A DNA stretch of 40,014 nt from Microbacteriaceae bacterium (GCA_025463565.1 JAODAT010000053.1:1-40014); one strand, 5' to 3'. Shown: positions 23,831-32,817, counted from the first letter of the stretch. Notes: generated by a model from the letters alone, not told the origin. Made by a program: numbers and translations.

Positions 23831-25585
23831 TCAGTCGCCGATGTCGAGCAGCACGGTGCCCGAGGCCACCGTTGCGCCGACGACAGCCGTGATGTTCTTG
23901 ATCGTGCCGTCTTTGTGGGCGACGATCGGTTGCTCCATCTTCATGGCCTCGAGCACGACAACCAGGTCGCCCTTCACGACGGCCTCACCATCGGTCACCG
24001 CGAGCTTCACGATCGTCGCCTGCATCGGCGCCTTGACGGATGCCCCGGTCGCCGACGAGACGGCCCCGGTTCCCGATCGCCGCCGGGGCGGCGCGCCCAG
24101 GGTGTCGCTCGACGCGGCTTTGCCGAGCCTGGCGGGAAGCGACACCTCGATGCGCTTGCCGTTCACCTCGACGACGATGCTCTGACGGGCGGCCGGCGCC
24201 GCGGCATCCGGAAGCGATCCGCTCCACGGTTCGATGTCGTTGACGAAGTCGGTTTCGATCCAGCGCGTGTATATCGAGAACGGGGACGTGGTGAAGGCCG
24301 GGTCGCGCACGATCTTGCGGTGGAACGGGAGCACGGTGGGGAGCCCGGCGATCTCGAATTCATCGAGAGCGCGTCGCGAGCGCTCGAGCGCATCTTCGCG
24401 CGAGGAACCGGTGACGATGAGCTTCGCGAGCAGCGAGTCGAAGGCGCCGCTGATCACATCGCCGGTGGTGACACCGCTGTCGACGCGCACGCCGGGACCG
24501 CCGGGGAAACGCAGTGCGCTGACCGGCCCGGGGGAGGGCAGGAAGCCGAGCCCGGGGTCTTCGCCGTTGATGCGGAACTCGAAGGAATGGCCCTCGGCAA
24601 CGGGATCGTCGTAGTCGAGCTTTCCGCCCTCGGCGATACGGAACTGCTCGCGTACCAGGTCGATGCCGGTTACCTCCTCCGACACCGGGTGCTCCACCTG
24701 CAGGCGGGTGTTCACCTCGAGGAAGGAGATCGTGCCGTCTTTGGCGACCAGGAATTCGCAGGTGCCGGCGCCGACATAGCCGACCTCTTTGAGGATGGCC
24801 TTCGACGAGGTGTACAGCAGCGCGTTCTGCTCGTCGGTGAGGAACGGCGCGGGCGCCTCCTCGACCAGCTTCTGGTGGCGGCGCTGCAGCGAGCAGTCGC
24901 GCGTGGAGATGACGACGACGGTGCCGAAGCTGTCGGCGAGGCACTGGGTCTCCACGTGGCGTGGCTCGTCGAGGTATTTCTCGACGAAGCACTCGCCGCG
25001 GCCGAACGCGGCGATCGCCTCGCGGGTGGCCGACTCGAACAGCTCGGGGATCTCCTCGCGGGTGCGCGCGACCTTAAGCCCGCGACCGCCGCCGCCGAAC
25101 GCCGCCTTGATGGCGACCGGCAGGCCGTGGATGTCGACGAAGTCGAGCACCTCCTGGGCGCCGGAGACGGGGTTGAGGGTTCCGGGTGCGAGCGGTGCGC
25201 CCACCTTCTCGGCGATGTGGCGCGCGGAGACCTTGTCACCGAGCTTCTCGATCGCGTCGGGCGACGGGCCGATCCAGATCAGGCCGGCGTCGATGACGGC
25301 CTGGGCGAACTCGGCGTTCTCGGCGAGGAAGCCGTAACCCGGGTGAACCGCGTCGGCACCGGAGCGCCGGGCGACGGAGAGCACCTTGTCGATTCGGAGG
25401 TAGGTGTCGGCACTGGTTGAGCCCTCGAGCGCGTACGCCTCGTCGGCGAGCTTGACGTGGCGGGCATCCCGATCCTGGTCGGCGTAGACCGCGACGGAGG
25501 TGATGCCGGCGTCTTTCGCCGCCCGGATCACGCGAACGGCGATCTCGCCTCGGTTGGCGACCAGGACCTTCGTGATGCGGGGCAT
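23831..25585 (-). CDS. Acyl-CoA carboxylase alpha subunit (biotin carboxylase + biotin carrier)
   Basis: A 584-residue biotin-dependent carboxylase subunit. The biotin carboxylase part (about 1-450) starts [18 protein letters not shown] and has the Gly-rich ATP loop [11 protein letters not shown] (about 160-170) and [15 protein letters not shown]. The C-terminal biotin carrier has the attachment motif EAMKMEQ with Lys549, 35 residues from the end. It charges biotin with CO2 for the beta/epsilon subunits at 33.2-35.1 kb, making malonyl- or methylmalonyl-CoA for lipid synthesis. The biotin is attached by the ligase at 35190. The ATG at 25585 has a TAGGCT -10 box 8 nt upstream, inside the end of maf. 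Confidence 0.95.
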   Translation of the reverse strand: MPRITKVLVANRGEIAVRVIRAAKDAGITSVAVYADQDRDARHVKLADEAYALEGSTSADTYLRIDKVLSVARRSGADAVHPGYGFLAENAEFAQAVIDAGLIWIGPSPDAIEKLGDKVSARHIAEKVGAPLAPGTLNPVSGAQEVLDFVDIHGLPVAIKAAFGGGGRGLKVARTREEIPELFESATREAIAAFGRGECFVEKYLDEPRHVETQCLADSFGTVVVISTRDCSLQRRHQKLVEEAPAPFLTDEQNALLYTSSKAILKEVGYVGAGTCEFLVAKDGTISFLEVNTRLQVEHPVSEEVTGIDLVREQFRIAEGGKLDYDDPVAEGHSFEFRINGEDPGLGFLPSPGPVSALRFPGGPGVRVDSGVTTGDVISGAFDSLLAKLIVTGSSREDALERSRRALDEFEIAGLPTVLPFHRKIVRDPAFTTSPFSIYTRWIETDFVNDIEPWSGSLPDAAAPAARQSIVVEVNGKRIEVSLPARLGKAASSDTLGAPPRRRSGTGAVSSATGASVKAPMQATIVKLAVTDGEAVVKGDLVVVLEAMKMEQPIVAHKDGTIKNITAVVGATVASGTVLLDIGD

Positions 25586-25593
25586 AGTAAGTC

Positions 25594-25599
25594 AGCCTA
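25594..25599 (-). promoter_or_regulatory. Putative -10 box TAGGCT of the carboxylase alpha gene
   Basis: TAGGCT on the minus strand ends 8 nt before the ATG at 25585 with no ribosome site. Its TAG is also the stop codon of the upstream maf frame. The same hexamer plays the same part before purE at 38193. Confidence 0.4.
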
Positions 25600-26322
25600 T
25601 TCGTTCGCGGAGGTCACCTTTTGGCTGAGAGGTACAAAACAAGTGGGTCGAGCTTGTCGAGACCTCACCAGCGACCGACTACGGCGAGGTCTCGACAAGT
25701 TCGACCCCCGTCTCGACCAGAGTGAGGGCCACTCCACTCCGAAGCGGAGTGCGAGCGAACGCAGCGTCGCGAGCGACAGCCCGACGACCGCGTGCGGGTC
25801 ACCATCGACGCCCGTGATGAAGGGCGCACCGAGGCTGTCGATGGTGAACGCCCCGGCGACCTCGAGCGGCTCGCCGGTGGCGATGTACGCGTCGACTTCG
25901 GCGTCCGAGATGTCGGGAGCGAAGGTGACGGCCGCCGTCGAGACGGCGCCTTCCGCACCGCGGACGGCGCCGCCACGGTGGTCGACCAGCCAGTGGCCGG
26001 AATGGAGGTGTCCGGTTCGTCCGCGCTGCAGCATCCATCGTTCCCGCGCCACCGCGGGCAGGTGCGGCTTGCCGTAGACGATGCCGTCGAGCTCGAAGGC
26101 GGAGTCCCCACCGAGCACGAGACCGTCGATGTCGGGTGAGAGCACGGCCTCGGCCTTCAGCCGGGCCAGCAGCAGCACCATCTCCGTCGGCGAGAGCGGC
26201 CCGGCCGTCGCGATCGCCCCCTCCTCATCGACGTTCGACGGCAGAACGACCGGCTCGATGCCGGCGGCGCGCAGCGTCGCGAGTCGAGCGGGAGATGTCG
26301 AAGCGAGGTAGAGACGGGTCAC
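25597..26322 (-). CDS. Maf-like nucleoside triphosphate pyrophosphatase with repeat-derived tail
   Basis: A 241-residue protein. Residues 1-200 are a Maf house-cleaning pyrophosphatase: LYLASTSPARLATLRAAGI at the N-terminus, then PTEMVLLLARLKAEAV and VLGGDSAFELDG with the catalytic acid, and AGAFTIDSLGAPFITGVDGDPHAVVGLS. Such enzymes hydrolyse non-canonical or modified NTPs to NMP plus PPi. The usual length is about 200-215. Here roughly the last 40 residues (RRGSNLSRPRRSRSLVRS and beyond) are encoded by a palindromic repeat and look non-functional. The GTG at 26322 is preceded by GAGGAA; no in-frame ATG lies nearby. Located between the carboxylase alpha gene and a divergent methyltransferase. 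Confidence 0.88.
   Translation of the reverse strand: MTRLYLASTSPARLATLRAAGIEPVVLPSNVDEEGAIATAGPLSPTEMVLLLARLKAEAVLSPDIDGLVLGGDSAFELDGIVYGKPHLPAVARERWMLQRGRTGHLHSGHWLVDHRGGAVRGAEGAVSTAAVTFAPDISDAEVDAYIATGEPLEVAGAFTIDSLGAPFITGVDGDPHAVVGLSLATLRSLALRFGVEWPSLWSRRGSNLSRPRRSRSLVRSRQARPTCFVPLSQKVTSANE
25645..25707. repeat. Long palindromic repeat, copy 1
   Basis: Two 22-nt arms (25645-25666 and 25686-25707) match at 21 of 22 positions around a 19-nt loop. Each arm carries GGGTCGAGCTTGTCGAGACC or its complement. The arm sequence is shared with copy 2 at 32701-32771. It lies inside the 3' end of maf. Confidence 0.85.
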
Positions 26323-26370
26323 TGGTTCCTCATGTAGCAGTCCTGTGAAAGATGGGGCACGCTTGGGGGC

Positions 26371-27615
26371 ATGGGTGAATGGCTGGGCAGGCAGGTCGAG
26401 ATCGAGGTTACCAACATCGCTCACGGCGGTATCTCGGTTGGCCGACTCGACGGACGTGTGGTGTTCGTCAGCGACGCGATCCCCGGGGAGACCGTGCTTG
26501 CCCGCATCTCGGAGGACTCCAAGAAGTCGTTCTGGCGTGCCGAGACGGTGAGCGTGCTGTCGGCGTCCCCGCATCGGCGTCCGCACATCTGGGGCGCGGC
26601 ATCGCTCGACCGTGATCCCGATGACCGCGCCGGCGGCGCCGAATTCGGCCACATCGCCATCGATCACCAGCGTGAGCTCAAGCGGCAGGTTCTCGCCGAC
26701 TCGCTTCAGCGCATGGCCCACGTCGAGCGCGACGTGACCGTCGAGCCGCTGCCCGGCGCCGAAGATGGCACCGGATGGCGCACCCGGGTGCGGCTGCACG
26801 TATCGGAAGACGGAACGCCCGGCCCGTACGCCGCGCGGTCGCACCGCGTGATCCCCGTCACCAACCTGCCACTTGCGACAGCGGAAGCGCAGACCATCGC
26901 ACCGCTCGACGAGACCTTCGCGGGCGTTGACCACATCGACGTCGTCGTGCCGTCGACGGGCAACGCGTTCGTGCTGCAGGGGAGCGCCGACCGCCGTGAG
27001 AAGCCCAAGCGCCAGAACATCGTGGAGCGGGTGGGCGATCGGGACTTCCGGCTGGATGTCCGTGGCTTCTGGCAGGTTCACCGTCACGCCGCGGAGACCC
27101 TCACCCGTGCAGTACAGGACGCCATCGACGACACCCGCTTCGACGCGCGCGCGGCCAACCTCGACCTCTACGGCGGCGTCGGCCTGCTGGCGGCCGCGGT
27201 GGGCGACCGGTTCGGCAACCACCTGCGGATCACGACGGTTGAAAGCGACAGCCAGGCCACCGACCACGCTGCGGAAAACCTCGCCGAGTGGGTGGGGGCA
27301 TCCGCGGTCACCGGTCGGGTGGAGAACTACCTGCGCGACCTCGCCCGAACGGCGGGGCCCGCCGAGCGGGAGCGACTGCGGCAGGGAACCGTCGTGCTCG
27401 ACCCGCCACGGTCGGGCGCGGGGATCGCAGTGGTCGAGCAGCTCGTCGCCCTGTCGCCGCAGCAGCTGGTCTACGTCGCCTGCGACCCCGTTGCACTGAG
27501 CCGGGACGTCGCGCTGTTCGCCGAGCGCGGCTACGAACTTACGCGGCTGCGCGCGTTCGACCTGTTCCCGAACACACACCACGTGGAGGCCGTCGCAACG
27601 CTCGCGCGCGCCTAG
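26371..27615 (+). CDS. TRAM-domain RNA methyltransferase (TrmA/RlmD-like)
   Basis: A 414-residue class I SAM-dependent RNA 5-methyluridine-type methyltransferase. The N-terminal TRAM domain is at about 1-60 (VEIEVTNIAHGGISVGRLDGRVVFV). The methyltransferase domain has LDLYGGVGLLAAAVG (about 263-277), LDPPRSGAG and the catalytic Cys371 in YVACDP, ending in DLFPNTHHVEAVATL. The iron-sulfur Cys cluster of RlmD is absent: the matching segment (SPHRRPHIWGAASLDRDP) has no Cys, as in many actinobacterial members. The target is likely U in tRNA or rRNA, position unknown. Starts at the ATG at 26371; convergent with the DUF2207 gene, 3 bp apart. Confidence 0.9.
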   Translation: MGEWLGRQVEIEVTNIAHGGISVGRLDGRVVFVSDAIPGETVLARISEDSKKSFWRAETVSVLSASPHRRPHIWGAASLDRDPDDRAGGAEFGHIAIDHQRELKRQVLADSLQRMAHVERDVTVEPLPGAEDGTGWRTRVRLHVSEDGTPGPYAARSHRVIPVTNLPLATAEAQTIAPLDETFAGVDHIDVVVPSTGNAFVLQGSADRREKPKRQNIVERVGDRDFRLDVRGFWQVHRHAAETLTRAVQDAIDDTRFDARAANLDLYGGVGLLAAAVGDRFGNHLRITTVESDSQATDHAAENLAEWVGASAVTGRVENYLRDLARTAGPAERERLRQGTVVLDPPRSGAGIAVVEQLVALSPQQLVYVACDPVALSRDVALFAERGYELTRLRAFDLFPNTHHVEAVATLARA

Positions 27616-27618
27616 CGG

Positions 27619-29565
27619 CTACCAGCTCCCGCCGCCACCGCCACCCCCGCCGCCTCCGCCCCCGCCGGAGAAGCCGCCGCCACCGCCGAAGCCCGAGCTG
27701 CCGGTCGATGCAGGGGTTGAGGTGAGGGTCGAGGCCGCCATCGCGTCGAAGCTGCCCATCGCATCGCCGATCGACGCGATCGATCCCATCGACCCGGCCA
27801 GGTAGCCGGCGGCGAACATGGTGCCATTGGATGTGTACCAGTCGGGGTTCTGGGTGTACTTGCCCTCGGCGGCCAGCTGCTTGAAGACGCCGGCCCAGTG
27901 ATCCGCCTCACCGAAGGCGATCGCCCACGGCATGTAACGGCTGAAGACGTCGTCGGTCTCTTCGAACTTGATCTGGTCGGCCTCAGCGGTCGCGATGTAC
28001 TCCTTGAAGCCCTGCAGCTGAAGGAACAGCGCGTGCCCGGTGGCGCTGCGTCTCGCCGCCTTGCTGGAGCGGCGAAGCGCGATGAACGAGCCGACGAATG
28101 CGCCGACCGGGATGAGCACCCAGGCGTTTTCGAAGAAGAACTGCATCACGATGAAGAGCGCCACCGACGCGACGATCGTCCACACCAACAGGGGGTGGGC
28201 GCGGTTCAACTTGTCGATGAAGTACTTCTGGGCGTTGATCCAGGTGTCGAGGGTGCTGGTGATCGAGCGCATGTTGCTCGCGAAAGTGTTGTTGAGGCTC
28301 GACAGGCTGACGCTCTTGGCGCCGCCCGCAAACAGGTCGGCGAGGAGCAGCGACTCGTGCGGAAGAAGCAGTGCCGCCTCGGGGGTGCCCGGTCGCGCGG
28401 TGGTCGCCTTCTGGGCTGCCTTTTCCGGCGTCGCGGTGAGCGTGTAGTCCTTCGCCTTGTGGCGGTTGCCGCCGTCGACCTCGTCGATGGTGAGGTAACC
28501 GCGCACGGCCAGGCTGATCATCGTCGCCGTGATGTCCACCGGTTTGCGCGCCTTGGTGAGAATGGTGTTCGCGGCTCCGACCGGCACGCCGTCCGGTGGG
28601 GTGTAGTACACGATGATCGTCTCGCCTCGCGGGGCCTTGCCCACCGTGGCGGTCGCGGCATCCGCGGGAATCGTCCCTGGGGTGACCCCGCTGAACTCCT
28701 GGTCGCGAGACCGCCAGGCGATCAAGGCGCCGAAGATGACGGGTATGCCGATGACCAGCAGGATTCCGGTGAGCCAGTTGCCCGGGTTCCAGAACGGGTC
28801 GGGTCCGTCGTTAGAGCCGCCCGTGACCGGTGAGGCATCGGCCGGCAGGGACGGCTTCAGCACCGGCTCCGTGTTCGCGATGGTCCCGTCCGGAAAACCG
28901 GTGTCGATCGTCAGCCCGCTGCCGGCCTCCAGAGTCGACGCGGCGAAGGTCGCGGTGGTCCCCGATTTCTCGGCCGACGTGCAGTGATCGCTCGTGCCGG
29001 TGACCCCCGCAAAGCAGACGACGGCGGCGACAGGCCCGGGCCCCGACACCGTGACGGTGGTCTTATCAATGGGGATCTGCCACTGGTCGCCTGTGGCATT
29101 CCAGAAGAACTCGTCGAGATAGCTGCCGTCGGTCTGCTTCGCGCGGTTGAGGGCGCCGGAGATGTCGTACTGCAGCACGTAGGTCTGTTTGCCGCTGGTG
29201 TTCGCGTTCGCGTTGCCGACCCGTACCTCCAGGTAGTTCAGCAGCGACGTGGAGAACAGGGCGGATGCCCCGGTGGGGCTGGAGACCTTTATGTTGCTGT
29301 ACCCGTAAACGCGGTCGGTGCCCGCGGTATCGGTATCGAAGCGTGAGGCGAGAAACCGGTCGATACCGTGTCGGTCGCTGGTGTCGCCGAAGTCGTAGTG
29401 GATCGTCTCCTTCGCATGCACCGTGCCGTCTTTGTGCAGCGTGTAGCTGATCGCGAAGTCGTCGATCTGCTCTTCCTCGGAACCGGAGCTGCCGGCCGAG
29501 CATCCCGCAAGGCCGAAAACGGCAAGGGCGGCGACGACGGCGACTTTCAACACACGGACTCGCAT
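27619..29565 (-). CDS. DUF2207-type membrane lipoprotein with Gly-rich tail
   Basis: A 648-residue surface membrane protein. The signal peptide ends in lipobox GLAGC with Cys22, unusual for the family. A beta-rich extracellular domain (about 35-230, starting DFAISYTLHKDGTVHAKETI) matches DUF2207. A membrane segment follows (about 258-280, GILLVIGIPVIFGALIAWR), then a cytoplasmic winged-helix-like region and two membrane segments (about 470-520). The tail ends in a run of Gly (FGGGGGFSGGG, then more Gly, SW), a known DUF2207 feature. The function is unknown. Expression is probably leaderless from TAGAGT 6 nt before the ATG. Divergent from the response-regulator operon, which it could share signals with. 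Confidence 0.88.
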   Translation of the reverse strand: MRVRVLKVAVVAALAVFGLAGCSAGSSGSEEEQIDDFAISYTLHKDGTVHAKETIHYDFGDTSDRHGIDRFLASRFDTDTAGTDRVYGYSNIKVSSPTGASALFSTSLLNYLEVRVGNANANTSGKQTYVLQYDISGALNRAKQTDGSYLDEFFWNATGDQWQIPIDKTTVTVSGPGPVAAVVCFAGVTGTSDHCTSAEKSGTTATFAASTLEAGSGLTIDTGFPDGTIANTEPVLKPSLPADASPVTGGSNDGPDPFWNPGNWLTGILLVIGIPVIFGALIAWRSRDQEFSGVTPGTIPADAATATVGKAPRGETIIVYYTPPDGVPVGAANTILTKARKPVDITATMISLAVRGYLTIDEVDGGNRHKAKDYTLTATPEKAAQKATTARPGTPEAALLLPHESLLLADLFAGGAKSVSLSSLNNTFASNMRSITSTLDTWINAQKYFIDKLNRAHPLLVWTIVASVALFIVMQFFFENAWVLIPVGAFVGSFIALRRSSKAARRSATGHALFLQLQGFKEYIATAEADQIKFEETDDVFSRYMPWAIAFGEADHWAGVFKQLAAEGKYTQNPDWYTSNGTMFAAGYLAGSMGSIASIGDAMGSFDAMAASTLTSTPASTGSSGFGGGGGFSGGGGGGGGGGGGGSW

Positions 29566-29571
29566 GTGCAG

Positions 29572-29577
29572 ACTCTA
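29572..29577 (-). promoter_or_regulatory. Putative -10 box TAGAGT of the DUF2207 gene
   Basis: TAGAGT on the minus strand is followed by CTGCAC and then the ATG at 29565, a 6-nt gap without ribosome site. Confidence 0.45.
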
Positions 29578-29633
29578 TCCGCTGCACTGTGCCCCAGCCA
29601 TTACCATGGTGCGAGAGAGAAGCGGGTGTGATC

Positions 29634-30338
29634 ATGGAGCAGACGACGGTGGATGCGACGGATGCGGCAGTGAAGCCGACCGGCGTGAGGGTGTCCGTCG
29701 TGGATGACCACGAATCGGTTCGCCTGGGGCTCAAGGCCGCGTGCATCGAAGCCGGCTTCGATTTCGTGCTCGCCGCGGCCTCGGTCGACGAGTTCGTCGC
29801 CAACCTGAACGGTCGCGAGAACGACGTGGTGGTGCTCGACCTGTCGCTCGGCGACGGCTCGACCGTCACCGAGAACGTGAAGCGGGTGATGGCCACCGGT
29901 TCAGCCGTGCTCATCCATTCCATCGCCGACCGGGTCGCCTCAGTGCGCGAGGCGCTCGCCGCCGGTGCCGCCGGCGTCATCCCCAAGTCATCCGCCACGA
30001 AGACCGTCATGTCCGCTGTCGAGACGGTGGCCCGAGGCGACGTGCTGAACAACCTGGAGTGGGCGACCGCGATCGACGCGGACCGCGACTTCGCCAAGGC
30101 GCAGCTCGGTCGCCGGGAGCGGGAGATCCTGCACCTCTACGCTTCCGGACTTCCGCTCAAGCTCGCGGCCCAGCAGCTGGGTATCGGGTACTCGACGGCA
30201 CGCGAATACCTCGACCGCATTCGCGTGAAATATGTGGAGATCGGCCGCCCGGCGCCGACCAAGGTCGACCTGCTCCGCCGCGCCGTCGAAGACGGCATCC
30301 TTCCGGGCCTGGACCCGGACGGCGGCGATGCCCGCTAG
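29634..30338 (+). CDS. Response regulator with LuxR-type DNA-binding domain
   Basis: A 234-residue two-component response regulator. The receiver domain (about 18-140) has the acidic pair Asp24/Asp25 (VVDDHESVR), the phospho-acceptor Asp69 (VVVLDLSLGDG) and the conserved Lys in GVIPKSSA. The LuxR-like helix-turn-helix (about 160-205) reads REREILHLYASGLPLKLAAQQLGIGYSTAREYLDRI, with a short extension. The start is the ATG at 29634; a TACCAT at 29602-29607 may be its -10. It overlaps the kinase gene by 11 bp, so the two are a pair. The target genes are unknown; the divergent DUF2207 gene is one candidate. Confidence 0.92.
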   Translation: MEQTTVDATDAAVKPTGVRVSVVDDHESVRLGLKAACIEAGFDFVLAAASVDEFVANLNGRENDVVVLDLSLGDGSTVTENVKRVMATGSAVLIHSIADRVASVREALAAGAAGVIPKSSATKTVMSAVETVARGDVLNNLEWATAIDADRDFAKAQLGRREREILHLYASGLPLKLAAQQLGIGYSTAREYLDRIRVKYVEIGRPAPTKVDLLRRAVEDGILPGLDPDGGDAR

Positions 30339-31653
30339 CCAGGCCTCCGCCGGCCCGGTAAGCGCGCAGGGATCGGCAACCGCGCGCGGATCGGTGGCGG
30401 CTCGGCAGCCCAACCAGGCGCGGCAGCCTCGCAATCCGATCAGCCGCAGGCTGATCGAGACGGTTGTCGCACGCTCCGTCGCCATCTTCGGGCTGGTGTT
30501 CGGAGCGCAGACCTTCCCGGTGGTGCTCGGGCAGATGGGCCAGGTGCAGCCGGTCTGGGGCTGGGTCTTCGCGGGCGTTCTCTACGGCGCTCTCTTGATA
30601 TCCGTGGCCGCCTCGATGGCTCGCCGGCTGGTGCGCTTCGTCAACACGTTCATCGCCATCGTGTTCCTCGTCGAGATGGTGGCCTGGCCGCTGGTCCAGA
30701 CCGACCAGTCGAGTGTGGCCGCCGACCGGCCGTGGCTCTGGTATCTCTGCACCGTCGCCACGGCGACCGCCGCCGTCGCGTTCTCCACCTGGGTCGCCAC
30801 CGGCTATCTCATCCTCACCCCGGTCGCCTACGGAATCATCCGGCTCACGCCGTCCGGCGGCGGAAAGTCGCTCGCGTCCGCTTCGCTCGACGTGGCATAC
30901 GCGATCATCCTCGGCGGCGCCGTGCTTCTTATCATCACCCTGCTGCGCCAGGCCTCCGGTTCGGTCGACAACGCGCAGTCCACCGCGCTCGACCGCTACG
31001 CGCACGCTGTTCGCCAGCATGCGACCGAACTCGAGCGCGTGCAGGTGGACTCGATAGTCCACGACAGCGTGCTCACCACCCTGCTCTCCGCCGCACGCGC
31101 TTACTCGCCCGAAGCGAAGGAGCTGGCCGCCAGCATGGCGAAGAACGCAATGGGGCATCTGCGCGATGCCGCCGCCGCGGCCCCCGATGACGATGCCGTC
31201 GTGAGCATGAGCCAGCTCGCACATCGCATCGTCGGTGCCACGGCGACGCTCTCCGCGCCGTTCGAGGTGCGCACCCACGACATCGACGGTGGCACGCTAC
31301 CGGTGCAGTCGGCCGAGGCCGTCTACTCGGCGGCGGTCCAGGCGATGGTCAACAGTCTCCAGCACGCCGGTGATGGCGACAACGTGAAGCGCTGGCTGGC
31401 GGTGAGCGGGCTGGCCGACGACGGCATCCAGGTGGATGTCGGCGACACCGGTGCCGGATTCTCCGTCGAGTCCGTGCCGATCGAGCGCCTCGGGTTGCGG
31501 GTCTCCATCTTCGAGCGTGTCGCCAATGCGGGCGGCCTGGTCGAGATCGACTCCGCGCCGGGTGAAGGCACCATCATCACGATCCGCTGGCCCAACCCGA
31601 GACCCCAGCCGACCAGCGATTCGTTCCTCGAAGCCGAGGGAGTGACCCGATGA
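30328..31653 (+). CDS. Membrane sensor histidine kinase
   Basis: A 441-residue kinase. After a polar N-terminal stretch (about 1-40) come about six membrane segments (45-215). The phospho-acceptor is probably His245 in DSIVHDSVLTTLLSA, the HisKA_3-like HD motif used with LuxR-type regulators. The ATPase part has AMVNSLQHAGD (N-box), DVGDTGAGFS (G1) and RLGLRVSIFERV, then GEGTIITIRWP. The ATG at 30328 lies inside the regulator's end. The stop overlaps the next start as ATGA, giving a three-gene coupled operon. There is no extracellular sensor domain; the membrane part itself may sense envelope state. Confidence 0.9.
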   Translation: MPASQASAGPVSAQGSATARGSVAARQPNQARQPRNPISRRLIETVVARSVAIFGLVFGAQTFPVVLGQMGQVQPVWGWVFAGVLYGALLISVAASMARRLVRFVNTFIAIVFLVEMVAWPLVQTDQSSVAADRPWLWYLCTVATATAAVAFSTWVATGYLILTPVAYGIIRLTPSGGGKSLASASLDVAYAIILGGAVLLIITLLRQASGSVDNAQSTALDRYAHAVRQHATELERVQVDSIVHDSVLTTLLSAARAYSPEAKELAASMAKNAMGHLRDAAAAAPDDDAVVSMSQLAHRIVGATATLSAPFEVRTHDIDGGTLPVQSAEAVYSAAVQAMVNSLQHAGDGDNVKRWLAVSGLADDGIQVDVGDTGAGFSVESVPIERLGLRVSIFERVANAGGLVEIDSAPGEGTIITIRWPNPRPQPTSDSFLEAEGVTR

Positions 31654-32693
31654 TCAGCGTTCCCCGCTACCTCATCGTCGGCCTCGCCGCGGTGTTCTCC
31701 GCGTACCACGTGCTGCTCGCCACCGTCTCGCTCTGGGTACCCGCCGACAAGGGCCCATACATCGCGGCGATGGCGCTGTTCGCAATCGCGACCGCGATCA
31801 GTCTCTGGCCGTCGAAGAAGGCGCGGATGCCGGTCTGGATGGCCGCATTCGACGTCGCGATCGCCCTTGTGGTGCCGCTGCTCGTCACGAGTGTCGTGCA
31901 CAAGGTGCCGCCGGACAGTTATGCGGCGTGGCACACGGCGGCGATCGGCACGCTGATGGTGATCGTGTCGACCCGCCGGCGACAGTGGTTCGCCTGGGTG
32001 GGCATCGGCATCCTCATCATCGAGACAGTTGTCTGGTCGGGTTTCGCCGGCCTCGTGACCTATGGGGTGATCGGCAGCACCGTGTGGGTGGCGATCGCGT
32101 TCGCGTTGTCGCTTTCGCTGGCGAGCGCCGACCGGGACGCCCGGCAGTACGCACTGGCCGAGCGCGAGGCCGTCGAGTGGCGTGCCGCCCAGGAGGCGCA
32201 CGTGTCGGAGCGGCAGTTCCGTCTGGGGCAGACCAGCCGCATGGCGCTGCCCATGCTCAGGCAGATCGTCGCATCGAACGGCGAGCTGAGCGAAGGCCAG
32301 CGTCTCGAATGCATCTACCTCGAGGGAGCCATTCGTGACGAGATCCGCGGGCGCAAGCTGCTGAACGACCGGGTGCGGGAACAGATCATGATCGCGAGGC
32401 GTAAGGGCACCATCGTCACGCTGCTCGACGAGGGTGGTCTCGACGACCTGGACGACGACGACCTGGAGCGTGTGCTCAACCGACTGGCGGAGGCCATTCG
32501 CGATACGGAGACGCAGAAGCTCATCGTGCGGACGGTGCCGGAGGGCTCGGACACGGCCATCACCGTCGTCGGGCTCAGCTCACTCGATGACGGGCATTCC
32601 AGCGCGCTGGGGCACCATCCGGAGAACGACGAGGATGACGAGGACCGCGTCGACCTCTGGCTGGAGATCCCGCGCGCGCTGGTCAGCGCCTAG
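31650..32693 (+). CDS. Membrane protein resembling a kinase without catalytic motifs
   Basis: A 347-residue protein. About five membrane segments (about 7-150) are followed by a long helical stretch (about 155-215, ADRDARQYALAEREAVEWRAAQEA) and a C-terminal domain. Its helices and spacing (LGQTSRMALPMLRQIVASNG, LEGAIRDEIRGRKLLNDRV) resemble a histidine-kinase dimer and ATPase region, yet no HD/HE phospho-acceptor and no clear N or G boxes are seen. An Asp-rich patch (LDDLDDDDLE) lies near 270. Overlaps the kinase gene by 4 bases and is likely a partner that modulates or dimerises with it. The family is not named with confidence. Confidence 0.8.
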   Translation: MISVPRYLIVGLAAVFSAYHVLLATVSLWVPADKGPYIAAMALFAIATAISLWPSKKARMPVWMAAFDVAIALVVPLLVTSVVHKVPPDSYAAWHTAAIGTLMVIVSTRRRQWFAWVGIGILIIETVVWSGFAGLVTYGVIGSTVWVAIAFALSLSLASADRDARQYALAEREAVEWRAAQEAHVSERQFRLGQTSRMALPMLRQIVASNGELSEGQRLECIYLEGAIRDEIRGRKLLNDRVREQIMIARRKGTIVTLLDEGGLDDLDDDDLERVLNRLAEAIRDTETQKLIVRTVPEGSDTAITVVGLSSLDDGHSSALGHHPENDEDDEDRVDLWLEIPRALVSA

Positions 32694-32700
32694 AGCCAAA

Positions 32701-32771
32701 AGCGGGTCGAGCTTGTCGAGACCTCACCGACGAGCAACCTGCTGGTGAGGTCTCGACAAGCTCGACCCGCT
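32701..32771. repeat. Long palindromic repeat, copy 2
   Basis: A perfect 28-nt inverted repeat (32701-32728 with 32744-32771), 15-nt loop, beginning 7 bp after the stop at 32693. The arms include the same GGTCGAGCTTGTCGAGACC core as copy 1 at 25645. AAAA just before the left arm would give a T-run for minus-strand transcription, so it could act as a terminator from the right. Confidence 0.88.
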
Positions 32772-32789
32772 GTTGCGCATTAACGGGAA

Positions 32790-32817
32790 AACGGACCGGC
32801 CTCGAGGCCGGTCCGTT
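32790..32817. terminator. Perfect GC-rich hairpin (12-bp stem)
   Basis: AACGGACCGGCC and its complement around TCGA. No T-run follows on the plus strand; CCCGTTAATGCG flanks the other side. Probably part of the end of the signalling operon. Confidence 0.45.

Noticed and set aside
26371-29565. Very long minus-strand open frame from 27582 covering the methyltransferase gene and maf
   Set aside because: Only the part after GTG 26322 is Maf. The upstream part is antisense to the methyltransferase, whose motifs are clear on the plus strand.
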